From the NCBI RefSeq assembly GCF_030486595.1, contig NZ_JAUJZH010000020.1, positions 84,065-148,064 of the forward strand: a stretch of 64,000 nucleotides of DNA. Reading direction: 5' to 3'. Under the pieces are notes generated by a model, which saw nothing but the letters and a program-made list of their open reading frames with translations, had not been told where the DNA came from and ran no database searches. The position numbers and the translations under genes are program-made. The stretch comes from Variovorax ginsengisoli. Its GTDB lineage: Bacteria > Pseudomonadota > Gammaproteobacteria > Burkholderiales > Burkholderiaceae_C. Every line of letters begins with the position of its first letter. The first letter of the stretch is position 1. Of the stretch, positions 50,981-59,517 are shown piece after piece.

Positions 50981-50996
50981 TGGCACATCCTTTGCA
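50981..50996 (+). promoter_or_regulatory. Sigma-54 (-24/-12) promoter of the atzF operon
   Basis: TGGCAC-N5-TTGCA matches the RpoN consensus at every conserved position, with GG and GC twelve bases apart. Transcription should start about a dozen bases beyond, inside the inverted-repeat block at 51001-51020. RpoN promoters need an activator such as NtrC, which fits a nitrogen-supply operon. No clear NtrC enhancer was seen upstream. Confidence 0.75.
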
Positions 50997-51000
50997 AGGC

Positions 51001-51020
51001 ATCTTGTACACAAGACAGGA
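51001..51020. promoter_or_regulatory. Inverted-repeat block ATCTTGTACACAAGACAGGA, copy 1
   Basis: TCTTGT and ACAAGA form a perfect dyad around two bases. The full 20 bases recur at 57226-57245 with two changes, both in the centre. In each case the block begins four bases after the -12 element. The form resembles operators of GntR-family repressors, but the binding protein is unknown. Its end serves as ribosome site (AGGA) for atzF. Confidence 0.65.
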
Positions 51021-51026
51021 TGCTTG

Positions 51027-52751
51027 ATGATGGTGCATGAACAGGCGGTGCGTCCGGGCGATGCCGGGCCGCGGGTGGAAGGACGGGCGAGTGCGGCGTG
51101 GATCACGCGGCTCGCGTCGCCGCTGGCCGGTGCCGGCGCGGGGCCGCTGGCCGGCCTGCGCTTTGCCGCCAAGGACAACATCGACGTCGCCGGCGTGCCG
51201 ACCACGGCGGCCTGCCTCGCCTTCGCCCGCACGCCGACCGCCCACGCCCACGTGGTGCAGCGCCTGCTCGACGCCGGTGCGTCGCTGCTCGGCAAGACCA
51301 ACCTCGACCAGTTCGCCTGCGGCCTGAACGGCACCCGCTCGCCCTACGGGCCGGTGCCCAACAGCTTCGATCCGCGCTATGTCTCGGGCGGGTCGAGTTC
51401 GGGGTCGGCCTATGTGGTGGCCACCGCGCAGGCCGACTTCGCGCTCGGCACCGACACCGCGGGCTCGGGCCGGGTGCCGGCCGGGCTCAACAACATCGTC
51501 GGCATCAAGCCCTCGCGCGGCCTGCTCAGCGCCCGCGGCGTGGTGCCGGCGGCGCAGAGCGTCGACTGCGTCTCGATCTTCGCCCGCACGGTGGCGGTGG
51601 CGGCCCGGGTGCTGCAGGCGGCGATGGGCTTCGACCCCGAGGACCCCTACGGCCGCAGCCTGGCGCTCGCCACCGCGCCGCTGCCCGCGGGCTTCCGCTT
51701 CGGCGTGCCTTCGACGCTGAACTTCTTCGGCGATACGCTGTCGCGGGCGGCCTTCGAGCAGGCCGTCGGCCAGCTGTGCGTGCTTGGCGGCGAACCGATC
51801 GAGATCGACTATCGGCCGCTGGCCGAAGCCGCGGCGCTGCTCTACGACAGTGCGCTGGTCGCCGAGCGCTACGCCGCTGTGCGCGGGTTCTTCGACACCC
51901 ACGAGGCCGAGGTAGTGGAGCCGGTGCGCAGCATCCTGGCGCAGGGCCGCGCCTACAGCGCCGCCGATTTCGTCGATGCCCGCACCCGGCTGCATGCGCT
52001 GGGCCAGCAGGCCGCGGCGATGTGGAACGACATCGACGTGCTGGCGGTGCCGACGGCGCCGGCCCACTACACGATCGAGGCGATGCAGGCCGACCCGGTG
52101 ATGCTCAATCGCAACCTGGGCGAATACACCAACTTCGTGAACCTGCTCGACTACGCGGCGATCTCGGTGCCGGCCAGCTTGCGCGCCGACGGCCTGCCCT
52201 TCGGCATCACGCTGATCGGCCGCGCCGGCAGCGACTTCCAGCTGGCCGAGCTGGGCCAGCGCTTCCACCACGCCACCGGGCTGCCGCTCGGCGCGACCCG
52301 CGAGCCGCTGCCCGCGATCGAGCCGCTGCCGCTGGTCGCGGCGCCGCCCACGGTGCAGGTCGCGGTGGTCGGCGCCCACCTGTCGGGCATGCCGCTCAAC
52401 AGCCAGCTCACCGAGCGCGGCGCCCGGCTGGTCGCCGCCACCCACACCTCGCCAGACTACCGCCTCTATGCATTGCCAGGCACCGTGCCGCCCAAGCCCG
52501 GCCTGCTGCGTGTGGCGGCCGGCGAGGGCGCGGCGATCGCACTCGAGATCTGGGAGATGCCGCTCGCGCACTACGGCAGCTTCGTCGCCCTGATCCCGGC
52601 GCCGCTCGGCATCGGCAGCCTGCGGCTGGCCGACGGCCGCAGCGTCCAGGGCTTCGTCTGCGAGGCGCTGGCGGTGGCCGGCGCCGACGACATCACCGCG
52701 CTCGGCGGCTGGCGCGCCTACATCGCGGCGCGCAGCGCAGCGGCTACCTGA
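51027..52751 (+). CDS. atzF: Allophanate hydrolase
   Basis: The protein of 574 residues has an amidase-signature domain with the Ser-cisSer-Lys elements FAAKDNIDVAG, SGGSSSGSAYVVA and GTDTAGSGRVPAGLNN, then the C-terminal allophanate hydrolase domain (after about 450). It splits allophanate into ammonia and carbon dioxide. The N-terminus is short, with the lysine motif near residue 50. ATG at 51027, ATG at 51030 and TTG at 51024 are all possible; upstream the frame has no other start before a stop. First gene of the operon atzF-ABC-atzG-atzE. Confidence 0.93.
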   Translation: MMVHEQAVRPGDAGPRVEGRASAAWITRLASPLAGAGAGPLAGLRFAAKDNIDVAGVPTTAACLAFARTPTAHAHVVQRLLDAGASLLGKTNLDQFACGLNGTRSPYGPVPNSFDPRYVSGGSSSGSAYVVATAQADFALGTDTAGSGRVPAGLNNIVGIKPSRGLLSARGVVPAAQSVDCVSIFARTVAVAARVLQAAMGFDPEDPYGRSLALATAPLPAGFRFGVPSTLNFFGDTLSRAAFEQAVGQLCVLGGEPIEIDYRPLAEAAALLYDSALVAERYAAVRGFFDTHEAEVVEPVRSILAQGRAYSAADFVDARTRLHALGQQAAAMWNDIDVLAVPTAPAHYTIEAMQADPVMLNRNLGEYTNFVNLLDYAAISVPASLRADGLPFGITLIGRAGSDFQLAELGQRFHHATGLPLGATREPLPAIEPLPLVAAPPTVQVAVVGAHLSGMPLNSQLTERGARLVAATHTSPDYRLYALPGTVPPKPGLLRVAAGEGAAIALEIWEMPLAHYGSFVALIPAPLGIGSLRLADGRSVQGFVCEALAVAGADDITALGGWRAYIAARSAAAT

Positions 52752-52784
52752 ATCTCTTCGTCAATCTTTCATCCGGAGTACGCC

Positions 52785-53798
52785 ATGGCCCTCAGCAAGA
52801 AACCCCTGACCCTCGCCACCCCGGCCTCGCGGCGGCAGCTGCTGCAGGCCGGCGCGGCCGGCCTGGCCGTGCTCGCCGCGCCTGCGATCGTGCGGGCCCA
52901 GGGCGCACCGAAGATCCGCATCGGCTACTGGCCGATCGCGGCCGGCCTGCCTTTCTACTCGGCCGTCGAGCTGGGCTACTTCAAGGCCGCGGGCCTCGAC
53001 GTCGAGGTGCAGCGCTACGCCGGCGCGCAACAGATCATGGAGGCGATGCTGGCCGACCGCTGCGACGGCAGCGCCAACGGCACCGGCTCGGCCAACATCG
53101 CGATCGGCGAGATTGCGGCGCCGGGCAGCTTCAAGATCTTCTGCTCCAACCCCAGCAACGTGAAGAACGTGCTCGACCAGGTGCTGGTGCCGACCGCCAG
53201 CACCGCCAAGGTCATGGCCGACCTCAAGGGCAAGCGGGTCGCCTCGGGCCCGGGCATCCAGAACGTGACGCTGGCCAAGGCGGTGCTCGAGCGCGGCGGC
53301 GCCACCGGCGCCACGGTGGTCGAGCTGCCGATCGGCCAGCATGTGGCAGCGCTCGCCGCCGGCCAGGTCGACGGCTGCTACACGCTGGAGCCGACCGGCA
53401 CCATCGGCCGCCTCAATGGCAGCACGCGGGTGCTCGAGGCCGGCGTGATCGCCAAGTACGTGCTCGGCGATCCGATGGCACCGTGGTTCGGCGGCTCGGC
53501 CTCGCTGACCTCGGCGCTGATCAAGAAGAACCCCGAGGCGGCGAAGAAGTTCATCGGCGCCTACGGCCAGGGCGTGGCCTTCGTGCGCAGCAAGCCGGCC
53601 GATGCGCGCCAGTACCTCAAGGGCTACACCGCGATCGAGGGCCCGCTGACCGGCGAGGTGCCGCTGGCGGCCTACACCATGTACAACGAGTTCACACCCG
53701 GCGACATCGCCTACTTCCAGAAGTTCTTCGACCTGTTCTCGGACAAGGGCATCTTCTCGTCGCGCCTGATGGTCGACTCGATTCTCTACAAGGGCTGA
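52785..53798 (+). CDS. ABC transporter substrate-binding protein, NitT/TauT type
   Basis: The 337-residue protein starts with a twin-arginine-like signal (SRRQLLQAGAAGLAVLAAPAIVRAQ) and belongs to the SsuA/TauA-like family, seen in KIRIGYWPIAAGLPFYSAVELGYFKAAGLDVEV. It binds the solute in the periplasm for the permease and ATPase encoded next. Its position behind atzF and before atzGE suggests a urea-derived or s-triazine breakdown product such as biuret or cyanuric acid; this is inference from context. Confidence 0.9.
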   Translation: MALSKKPLTLATPASRRQLLQAGAAGLAVLAAPAIVRAQGAPKIRIGYWPIAAGLPFYSAVELGYFKAAGLDVEVQRYAGAQQIMEAMLADRCDGSANGTGSANIAIGEIAAPGSFKIFCSNPSNVKNVLDQVLVPTASTAKVMADLKGKRVASGPGIQNVTLAKAVLERGGATGATVVELPIGQHVAALAAGQVDGCYTLEPTGTIGRLNGSTRVLEAGVIAKYVLGDPMAPWFGGSASLTSALIKKNPEAAKKFIGAYGQGVAFVRSKPADARQYLKGYTAIEGPLTGEVPLAAYTMYNEFTPGDIAYFQKFFDLFSDKGIFSSRLMVDSILYKG

Positions 53799-53802
53799 GG
53801 CC

Positions 53803-54630
53803 ATGAGCACGCCTTCATCAGCGGCGCCCTGGTCGCCTCCGGCTGCCAACGCTGCCGCCTCCGCGCCGCCGCGCGAATCGCACTGGGTCAAGGCGCTGCC
53901 CTTCATCGGCCCGGTGGTGCTGTTCATCGTGTGGGACCTGGTGGTGCGCTTCGGGCTCATCAAGGCCATCTTGCTGCCGATGCCGGGCGCCACGCTGCAG
54001 ACGCTGCTGTCGGGCCTGGCCGGCGGCGCGCTGCTGGGCGACTTCGCGGTCACGGTCTGGCGCACGCTGCAGGCCTTCCTGATCGCCGCCGTCGTCGGCG
54101 TACCGCTGGGCGTGCTGCTCGGCAGCAACGAGCGGGCCTACCGCAGCGTCGAGTTCCTGATCGACTTCTTCCGCTCCACGCCCTCGTCGGCGCTGATCCC
54201 GCTGTTCCTCATGATCTTCGGCGTCTCGGACGTCAACAAGGTGGCGATCGCGGCCTTCGGCGCCTTGCTGATCGTGGTCTTCAACAGCGCCTACGGCGTG
54301 ATGAACGCGCGCAAGCAGCGGGTCATGGCGGCCAAGGTGATGGGGGCCTCGCGCTGGCAGATCTTCCGCGACGTGCTGGTCTGGGAAAGCCTGCAGCCGA
54401 CCTTCGTCGGCCTGCGCTCGGCGGTCTCGATGGCGCTGGTGATCGTGATCGTGGCCGAGATGTTCATCGGCTCCGACAGCGGCCTCGGCCATCGCATCAT
54501 CAACTCGCAGCAGGTGATGAACGTCAAGGACATGTACGCCTCGATCATCGCGGCGGGCGCGCTGGGCTATGCGCTCAACATCCTTTTCCTCGTGGCCGAG
54601 CGCCGCATCGTGCACTGGAGCGGAAGATGA
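53803..54630 (+). CDS. ABC transporter permease, NitT/TauT type
   Basis: The 275-residue inner-membrane protein has six predicted helices and the BPD-type EAA loop (AAKVMGASRWQIFRDVLV) that contacts the ATPase. It begins four bases after the binding-protein gene and its stop overlaps the ATPase start (ATGA). An acidic-free, Ala/Pro-rich N-terminal tail of about 25 residues precedes the first helix. Confidence 0.92.
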   Translation: MSTPSSAAPWSPPAANAAASAPPRESHWVKALPFIGPVVLFIVWDLVVRFGLIKAILLPMPGATLQTLLSGLAGGALLGDFAVTVWRTLQAFLIAAVVGVPLGVLLGSNERAYRSVEFLIDFFRSTPSSALIPLFLMIFGVSDVNKVAIAAFGALLIVVFNSAYGVMNARKQRVMAAKVMGASRWQIFRDVLVWESLQPTFVGLRSAVSMALVIVIVAEMFIGSDSGLGHRIINSQQVMNVKDMYASIIAAGALGYALNILFLVAERRIVHWSGR

Positions 54631-55460
54631 GAGCCACCGTCGAGAACGTCATCAACGGCCCGGTCTATGCCGACGTGCCGAAGCCGGCCTTCGTCCCGGG
54701 CCCTGCCGGCACCCACATCACGATCCGCGGGCTGACCAAGTACTTCGCCGGCTGGCCGCTGTACGAGAACTTCGACCTCGACATCCCGAAGCAGAAGATC
54801 GTCTCGGTGTTCGGCCCCAACGGCTGCGGCAAGTCGACCCTGATCAACATGATCGCCGGCCTGATCCCGATCGACTCGGGCGAGATCCTGTTCGACGGCA
54901 AGTCGCTCAAGGACACCAAGATCGGCTACGTGTTCCAGAACTACCGCGAGGCGATGTTCCCGTGGATGCGGACCATCGACAACATCGCCTATCCGCTCAA
55001 GCTCGAAGGCCGCTCCAAGGCCGAGGTCGATCGCCGCATGGAAGAGCTGGTGGCCTCCTTCGACGTCAAGTTCGACCTCAAGCGCTATCCCTACGAACTC
55101 TCGGGCGGCCAGCAGCAGACGGCATCGATCATGCGGGCGCTGGCGCCGAACCCCGAGGTGCTGTTCCTCGACGAGCCCTTCTCGGCGCTCGACTTCGAGA
55201 TGACCCTCTTCATCCGCGAGAAGCTGCAGGAGGTGTTCATGAAGACCGGCACCACGATGCTGCTGGTGTCGCACGACCTCGAGGAAGCGGTGTATCTCGC
55301 CGACCAGGTGCTGCTGCTGACCAAGCGGCCGACCAGGGTGGCCGAGATCCTCGACTACCGCGACCAGCGCCCGCGCACGCTCGAGACCTTGAGCTCCGCC
55401 AGCTTCGTGGCCATGAAGAAACTCAGCCTGGAGATCTTCCAGCGCGAAGTACGCCGCTAG
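54627..55460 (+). CDS. ABC transporter ATP-binding protein, NitT/TauT type
   Basis: The 277-residue ATPase has Walker A GPNGCGKST, Q-loop QNYREAMFPW, signature LSGGQQQTAS, Walker B VLFLDEPFSALD and switch histidine in VSHDLEEAVYL. An N-terminal extension of about 30 residues precedes the nucleotide-binding domain. It drives the permease encoded before it. atzG starts ten bases downstream. Confidence 0.93.
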   Translation: MRATVENVINGPVYADVPKPAFVPGPAGTHITIRGLTKYFAGWPLYENFDLDIPKQKIVSVFGPNGCGKSTLINMIAGLIPIDSGEILFDGKSLKDTKIGYVFQNYREAMFPWMRTIDNIAYPLKLEGRSKAEVDRRMEELVASFDVKFDLKRYPYELSGGQQQTASIMRALAPNPEVLFLDEPFSALDFEMTLFIREKLQEVFMKTGTTMLLVSHDLEEAVYLADQVLLLTKRPTRVAEILDYRDQRPRTLETLSSASFVAMKKLSLEIFQREVRR

Positions 55461-55470
55461 GAGACCCGCC

Positions 55471-55677
55471 ATGACACCTTCGGAGATCGAAGCCTATGTC
55501 GATGCATCGGCGGCCGCGCTCGGCCTGAAGCTCAGGTCCGACCAGCGGCCCGGCGTGCTGCGCTACTTCGCGCTGGCGGCCGAGTTCGCCGCGCTGGTCG
55601 ATGCCGTGCCGCTCAGCGAGCGCGACGAGCCGGCGCTGAGCTTTGCGCCGGTGTCGCCGCGGGAGAAAGAGCAATGA
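55471..55677 (+). CDS. atzG: AtzG-like small subunit (DUF4089)
   Basis: The 68-residue protein (MTPSEIEAYVDASAAALGLKL and RYFALAAEFAALVDAVPL) matches AtzG, the small GatC-like partner of AtzE. AtzG wraps around and stabilises AtzE, much as GatC does with GatA in the tRNA amidotransferase. Its stop overlaps the atzE start by four bases, so the two are made together. A GAGG ribosome site precedes it. Confidence 0.88.
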   Translation: MTPSEIEAYVDASAAALGLKLRSDQRPGVLRYFALAAEFAALVDAVPLSERDEPALSFAPVSPREKEQ

Positions 55678-57101
55678 GCGCCTCTGATCTGCTGCGCCAG
55701 GATGCTTCCGCGATGGCCGACGCGGTGCGCGGCAACGTGGTCAGCGCGGTGGCGCTGGTGCAGGCCAGCCTGGACCGTATCGAGGCCACCGATCGCCGCG
55801 TGAATGCCTTCACCGCGGTGCTGCGCGAGCGGGCGCTGCGGCGCGCGGCGCAGGTCGATGCCTCGCTGGCCTCGGCCAACGGCCCGCGAACGCGCGAACT
55901 GCCGCTGCTGGGCGTGCCCTTCGCGGTCAAGAACCTGTTCGACATCGCCGGACTCACGACCCTCGCGGGCTCCAAGATCGAGCGCGAGCACACGCCCCCG
56001 CGCGACGACGCGGCCTTGGTGCGGCGGCTCGAGAGTGCCGGCGCGGTGCTGGTCGGCGCGCTCAACATGGACGAGTACGCCTACGGCTTCACGACCGAGA
56101 ACACTCACGTCGGTCCCTGCCACAACCCGCACGACCTGACCCGCATTGCGGGCGGCTCGTCGGGCGGTTCGGGCGCCGCGGTCGCTGCCGGCCAAGTGCC
56201 GCTCACGCTGGGATCCGACACCAACGGCTCGATCCGCGTGCCCTCGTCGCTGTGCGGCGTGTTCGGGCTCAAGCCCACGTTCGGGCGGCTGCCGCGCACC
56301 GGCAGCTTCCCGTTCGTCTCCAGCCTCGACCACCTGGGGCCGTTCGCGCGTTCGGCGCGCGACCTGGCCCTGGCCTACGACGCGATGCAGGGCCCTGAGG
56401 GCCGCGGCCCGCACGATCCGGGCTGCGCGCAGCGGGCGGTCGAGCCGGTCGGCGCGGCGCTGGCGTTGGGCACGCAGGGCCTGCGCATCGGCGTGCTCGG
56501 CGGCTACTTCCGCCAGCATGCGCAGCCCGAGGCGCTGACCGCGGTCGATGCCGTGGCCCAGGCGCTGGGCGCCAGCCGCACGGTCGAGTTGCCGATGGTC
56601 GAGGCCGGCCGGGCGGCGGCCTTCCTGATCACCAATTCCGAAGGCGCGGCGCTGCACCTGCCCGACCTGCGCCGCCGCGCGCAGGACTTCGAGCCGCTGT
56701 CGCGCGACCGCTTCCTCGCCGGCGCGCTGCTGCCGGCCGCGTGGGTGGCGCGCGCGCAGCGGGTGCGGCGGCTCTATGCCGAGCAGGTGGCGCGGGTGTT
56801 CGAGCAGTACGACGTCCTGCTGGCCGCCGCGACGCCCTCGGCGGCGACGCCGATCGGCGCCGAGTTCTTCGAGATCAACGGCCACCGGCTGCCGGTGCGG
56901 CCCAACATGGGCCTGCTGACCCAGCCGATCTCGTGCATCGGGCTGCCGGTTTGCGCGGTGCCGGTCTGGGGCGCCCACCCCGACCTGCCGATCGGGGTCC
57001 AGGTGATCGCCGCGCCCTGGCGCGAAGACCTGGTGCTGCGGGTGGCCGCGGCGCTCGAATCCGCCGGGCTCGTGCATGCGCCCGTGGCGGCGCTGGCCTG
57101 A
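55674..57101 (+). CDS. atzE: AtzE-family amidohydrolase (1-carboxybiuret hydrolase-like)
   Basis: The amidase-signature enzyme of 475 residues has Lys86 in VPFAVKNLFD, the serine-rich GGSSGGSGAAVAAG (160-173) and nucleophile Ser186 in SDTNGSIRVPSS. With AtzG it removes an amide from 1-carboxybiuret, the product of cyanuric acid ring opening, giving 1,3-dicarboxyurea and ammonia. No cyanuric acid hydrolase gene is seen in the window, so a related carboxylated urea may be the real substrate here. It closes operon 1. Confidence 0.88.
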   Translation: MSASDLLRQDASAMADAVRGNVVSAVALVQASLDRIEATDRRVNAFTAVLRERALRRAAQVDASLASANGPRTRELPLLGVPFAVKNLFDIAGLTTLAGSKIEREHTPPRDDAALVRRLESAGAVLVGALNMDEYAYGFTTENTHVGPCHNPHDLTRIAGGSSGGSGAAVAAGQVPLTLGSDTNGSIRVPSSLCGVFGLKPTFGRLPRTGSFPFVSSLDHLGPFARSARDLALAYDAMQGPEGRGPHDPGCAQRAVEPVGAALALGTQGLRIGVLGGYFRQHAQPEALTAVDAVAQALGASRTVELPMVEAGRAAAFLITNSEGAALHLPDLRRRAQDFEPLSRDRFLAGALLPAAWVARAQRVRRLYAEQVARVFEQYDVLLAAATPSAATPIGAEFFEINGHRLPVRPNMGLLTQPISCIGLPVCAVPVWGAHPDLPIGVQVIAAPWREDLVLRVAAALESAGLVHAPVAALA

Positions 57102-57109
57102 CATGCGAA

Positions 57110-57137
57110 GCGCCCCGCGAGCACAAAGACGGGGCGC
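57110..57137 (+). terminator. Hairpin after atzE
   Basis: GCGCCCCG and CGGGGCGC form perfect 8-bp arms around a 12-base loop, nine bases after the atzE stop. It probably ends or weakens transcription of operon 1 before the second sigma-54 promoter. No T-run follows. Confidence 0.5.
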
Positions 57138-57205
57138 CGGGGCCGCGGTGGCGCGCGCGCCGCACAAGGCTGGCGCGCCGCAGGCTGATTTGGCCGCCCA
57201 AGCGC

Positions 57206-57221
57206 TGGTACGGTTTATGCA
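57206..57221 (+). promoter_or_regulatory. Sigma-54-like promoter of the BMP/amiF/biuH operon
   Basis: TGGTAC-N5-ATGCA keeps the essential GG and GC pair twelve bases apart and differs from the consensus at two positions. It stands four bases before copy 2 of the inverted-repeat block, exactly as in operon 1, which strengthens the reading. RpoN plus a nitrogen-responsive activator would be expected to use it. Confidence 0.65.
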
Positions 57222-57225
57222 CACC

Positions 57226-57245
57226 ATCTTGTATCCAAGACAGGA
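57226..57245. promoter_or_regulatory. Inverted-repeat block ATCTTGTATCCAAGACAGGA, copy 2
   Basis: It is identical to 51001-51020 except for the two central bases, so TCTTG and CAAGA face each other over four bases. It ends 45 bases before the binding-protein gene start, further than in operon 1, so conservation here cannot be due to ribosome binding alone. A shared regulator binding at the transcription start is the likely reason. Confidence 0.65.
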
Positions 57246-57290
57246 CATCCCGGCCCCTTGATTCCTCACCCATCACCTGGAGTAAGCACC

Positions 57291-58406
57291 ATGAGCCAGT
57301 TCAACCGTCGCGATTCCCTCAAGTCCCTGGCCGCCCTGGCCTCCGCCACCACGCTGGGCGGCTGGAGCGCGCTGGCCAATGCCCAGAAGCCGCTGACCGT
57401 CGGCGTGATCTACGTCGGCCCGCGCGACGACTACGGCTACAACCAGTCGCATGCGCTGGCGGCGGCCGAGCTCAAGAAGATGCCGGGCCTCAAGGTGGTC
57501 GAGGAAGAGAACGTGCCCGAGACCGCGGCGGTGCAGAAGACCATGACCGGGATGATCTCGCAGGACGGCGCCAAGCTGCTGTTCCCGACCTCGTTCGGCT
57601 ACTTCGATCCGCACATCCTGGCCGTGGCGCCGAAGAATCCCGACGTTCGCTTCTCGCACTGCGGCGGCATGTGGACCGAGGGCAAGCACCCGAAGAACGT
57701 CGGCAGCTTCTTCGGCTACATCGACGAGTGCCAGTTCCTCAATGGCGTGATCGCCGGCCACATGACCAAGAGCAACAAGATCGCCTTCGTCGCCGCCAAG
57801 CCGATCCCGCAGGTGCTGCGCAACATCAACGCCTTCACGCTCGGTGCGCGCTCGGTCAAGCCGGGCATCACCTGCAGCGTGATCTTCACGGGCGACTGGT
57901 CGATGGCGGTGAAGGAGGCCGAGGCCACGAACAGCCTGGCCGACCAGGGCTGCGACGTCTTCACGATGCACGTCGACGGCCCCAAGGTGGTGGTCGAGAC
58001 GGCGGCCAAGCGCGGCAAGATGGTCTGCGGCTACCACGCCAGCCAGGCCAAGCTGGCGCCCAATGCCTACCTGACCGGCGCCGAATGGAACTGGATCACG
58101 GCCTACAAGACCATCGTCGACGCGGCCCAGGCCGACAAGCCGCATCCGAACTTCCTGCGCGGCGGCCTCAAGGAAGGCTACGTGAAGATGTCGCCCTACG
58201 GCGCCATGGTGACCGACGCGGCGAAGAAGAACGCCGACGACATCAAGGCCAAGATGCTGGCGGGCAGCTTCGACATCTTCACCGGCGGGCTCAAGGACAA
58301 CAAGGGCGTGGTCGTGATCCCGGCCGGCAAGGCACTCAAGCAGACCGACCTCGAACTGGAAAAGATGAACTACCTCGTCGAAGGCGTGGTGGGCTCGGTC
58401 GGCTGA
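57291..58406 (+). CDS. BMP-family ABC transporter substrate-binding protein
   Basis: The 371-residue protein has a twin-arginine-like signal (NRRDSLKSLAALASATTLGG) and the BMP/PnrA-type fold: VGVIYVGPRDDYGYNQSHALAA, then LFPTSFGYFDPHILAVA and FFGYIDECQFLNGVIAGHM. Family members bind nucleosides, purines or related nitrogen compounds. The permeases and ATPase of the same importer are encoded downstream. With amiF and biuH in the same operon, the ligand may be an amide or urea derivative such as biuret. Confidence 0.92.
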   Translation: MSQFNRRDSLKSLAALASATTLGGWSALANAQKPLTVGVIYVGPRDDYGYNQSHALAAAELKKMPGLKVVEEENVPETAAVQKTMTGMISQDGAKLLFPTSFGYFDPHILAVAPKNPDVRFSHCGGMWTEGKHPKNVGSFFGYIDECQFLNGVIAGHMTKSNKIAFVAAKPIPQVLRNINAFTLGARSVKPGITCSVIFTGDWSMAVKEAEATNSLADQGCDVFTMHVDGPKVVVETAAKRGKMVCGYHASQAKLAPNAYLTGAEWNWITAYKTIVDAAQADKPHPNFLRGGLKEGYVKMSPYGAMVTDAAKKNADDIKAKMLAGSFDIFTGGLKDNKGVVVIPAGKALKQTDLELEKMNYLVEGVVGSVG

Positions 58407-58437
58407 CCGGCGACCGCTTTCACCCCGCGAGCCGACG

Positions 58438-59517
58438 ATGCGCAACGCATTGAAAGAGATCGCGCTGCCGGTGTTCGCCATTGCGGCGGCACTGCTGCTC
58501 TTCGGCGTCTTCGTCTGGTTCGCCGGCGTGAGTCCGCTGGAGGTCTGGGTCATCCTCTTCAAGGGAGCCTTCGGCGACTGGTTCTCGTGGCAGAACACGC
58601 TGCAGCGCGCCGCGCCGCTGATGCTGACCGCGCTGTGCGTCGCGATTCCGGCGCGCGCCGGGCTGGTGATCATCGGCGGCGAGGGCGCGCTGGTGCTCGG
58701 CGGGCTGGCCGCCGCGGCGCTGCCCTATGCGCTGCCGCTGCCTGCGAACCTCGTCGGCACGCTGGCCCTGTGCGTGGCCGGCGCCATGGCCGGCGCCGCC
58801 TGGATCGCGCTGGCGGGCTGGCTGCGCCAGTACCGCGGCATCAACGAGACCATCAGCAGCCTGCTGCTGGCCTACATCGCGATCGGGCTCTTCAAGCACC
58901 TGGTCGAGGGCGTGCTGCGCGATCCGGCCAGCCTCAACAAGCCGGCCACGCGCTCGATCGCCGAGGGCCTGGGGATCGGCGGCATCGGCGGCTCCGACGT
59001 GCACTGGGGGCTGGTGATCGGCATCGTCGCCTGCCTGGTCTCCGGACTCTGGCTGCGCGCCACCGCATCGGGATTCTCGGTGCGGGTGGTCGGCGGCAAT
59101 CCGCGCACCGCGCAATTGGTGGGCCTGCCGGCCAGCGGGCTGATCCTGACCGCCTGCGGGATCGGCGGCGCCTGCGCGGGCGTGGCCGGTGCGGTCGAGG
59201 TGGCAGCGGTCCACACCAACGCCAACGCCTCGCTGATCGCGGGCTATGGCTATGCCGGCATCCTGGTGTCCTTCATTGCGCGCCACAACCCGGTGGCGGT
59301 GATCCCGGTGGCGATCCTGTTCGGCGGCTTCGGCGCCGCGGGCAGCCTGCTGCAGCGCCGCCTCGGCCTGCCCGATGCCTCGGTGCTGGTGCTGCAGGGC
59401 ATGGCCTTCGTGCTGATCCTCGCCAGCGAAGGGCTGCGCATGATCGACTGGAAGACGCTGCTGAAGAACCGCATGCCGCGCGCCGTGCAGCCGCGCATGA
59501 CCAAGGAAGCCACATGA
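58438..59517 (+). CDS. ABC transporter permease (BMP type, first)
   Basis: The 359-residue membrane protein has about nine to ten helices and the branched-chain/simple-sugar permease signature (RVVGGNPRTAQLVGLPASGLILTACGIGGACAGVAG). It pairs with the second permease encoded next, whose start overlaps its stop by four bases. Gene order matches other purine-nucleoside type BMP importers. Confidence 0.9.
   Translation: MRNALKEIALPVFAIAAALLLFGVFVWFAGVSPLEVWVILFKGAFGDWFSWQNTLQRAAPLMLTALCVAIPARAGLVIIGGEGALVLGGLAAAALPYALPLPANLVGTLALCVAGAMAGAAWIALAGWLRQYRGINETISSLLLAYIAIGLFKHLVEGVLRDPASLNKPATRSIAEGLGIGGIGGSDVHWGLVIGIVACLVSGLWLRATASGFSVRVVGGNPRTAQLVGLPASGLILTACGIGGACAGVAGAVEVAAVHTNANASLIAGYGYAGILVSFIARHNPVAVIPVAILFGGFGAAGSLLQRRLGLPDASVLVLQGMAFVLILASEGLRMIDWKTLLKNRMPRAVQPRMTKEAT

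Noticed and set aside
50229..52571. Minus-strand open frame of 780 codons across atzF and the DUF2652 gene
   Set aside because: Only the final 209 residues (the DUF2652 protein) have sensible sequence; the rest is antisense to atzF and rich in Arg, His, Gly and Gln, as expected for the mirror of a GC-rich gene.
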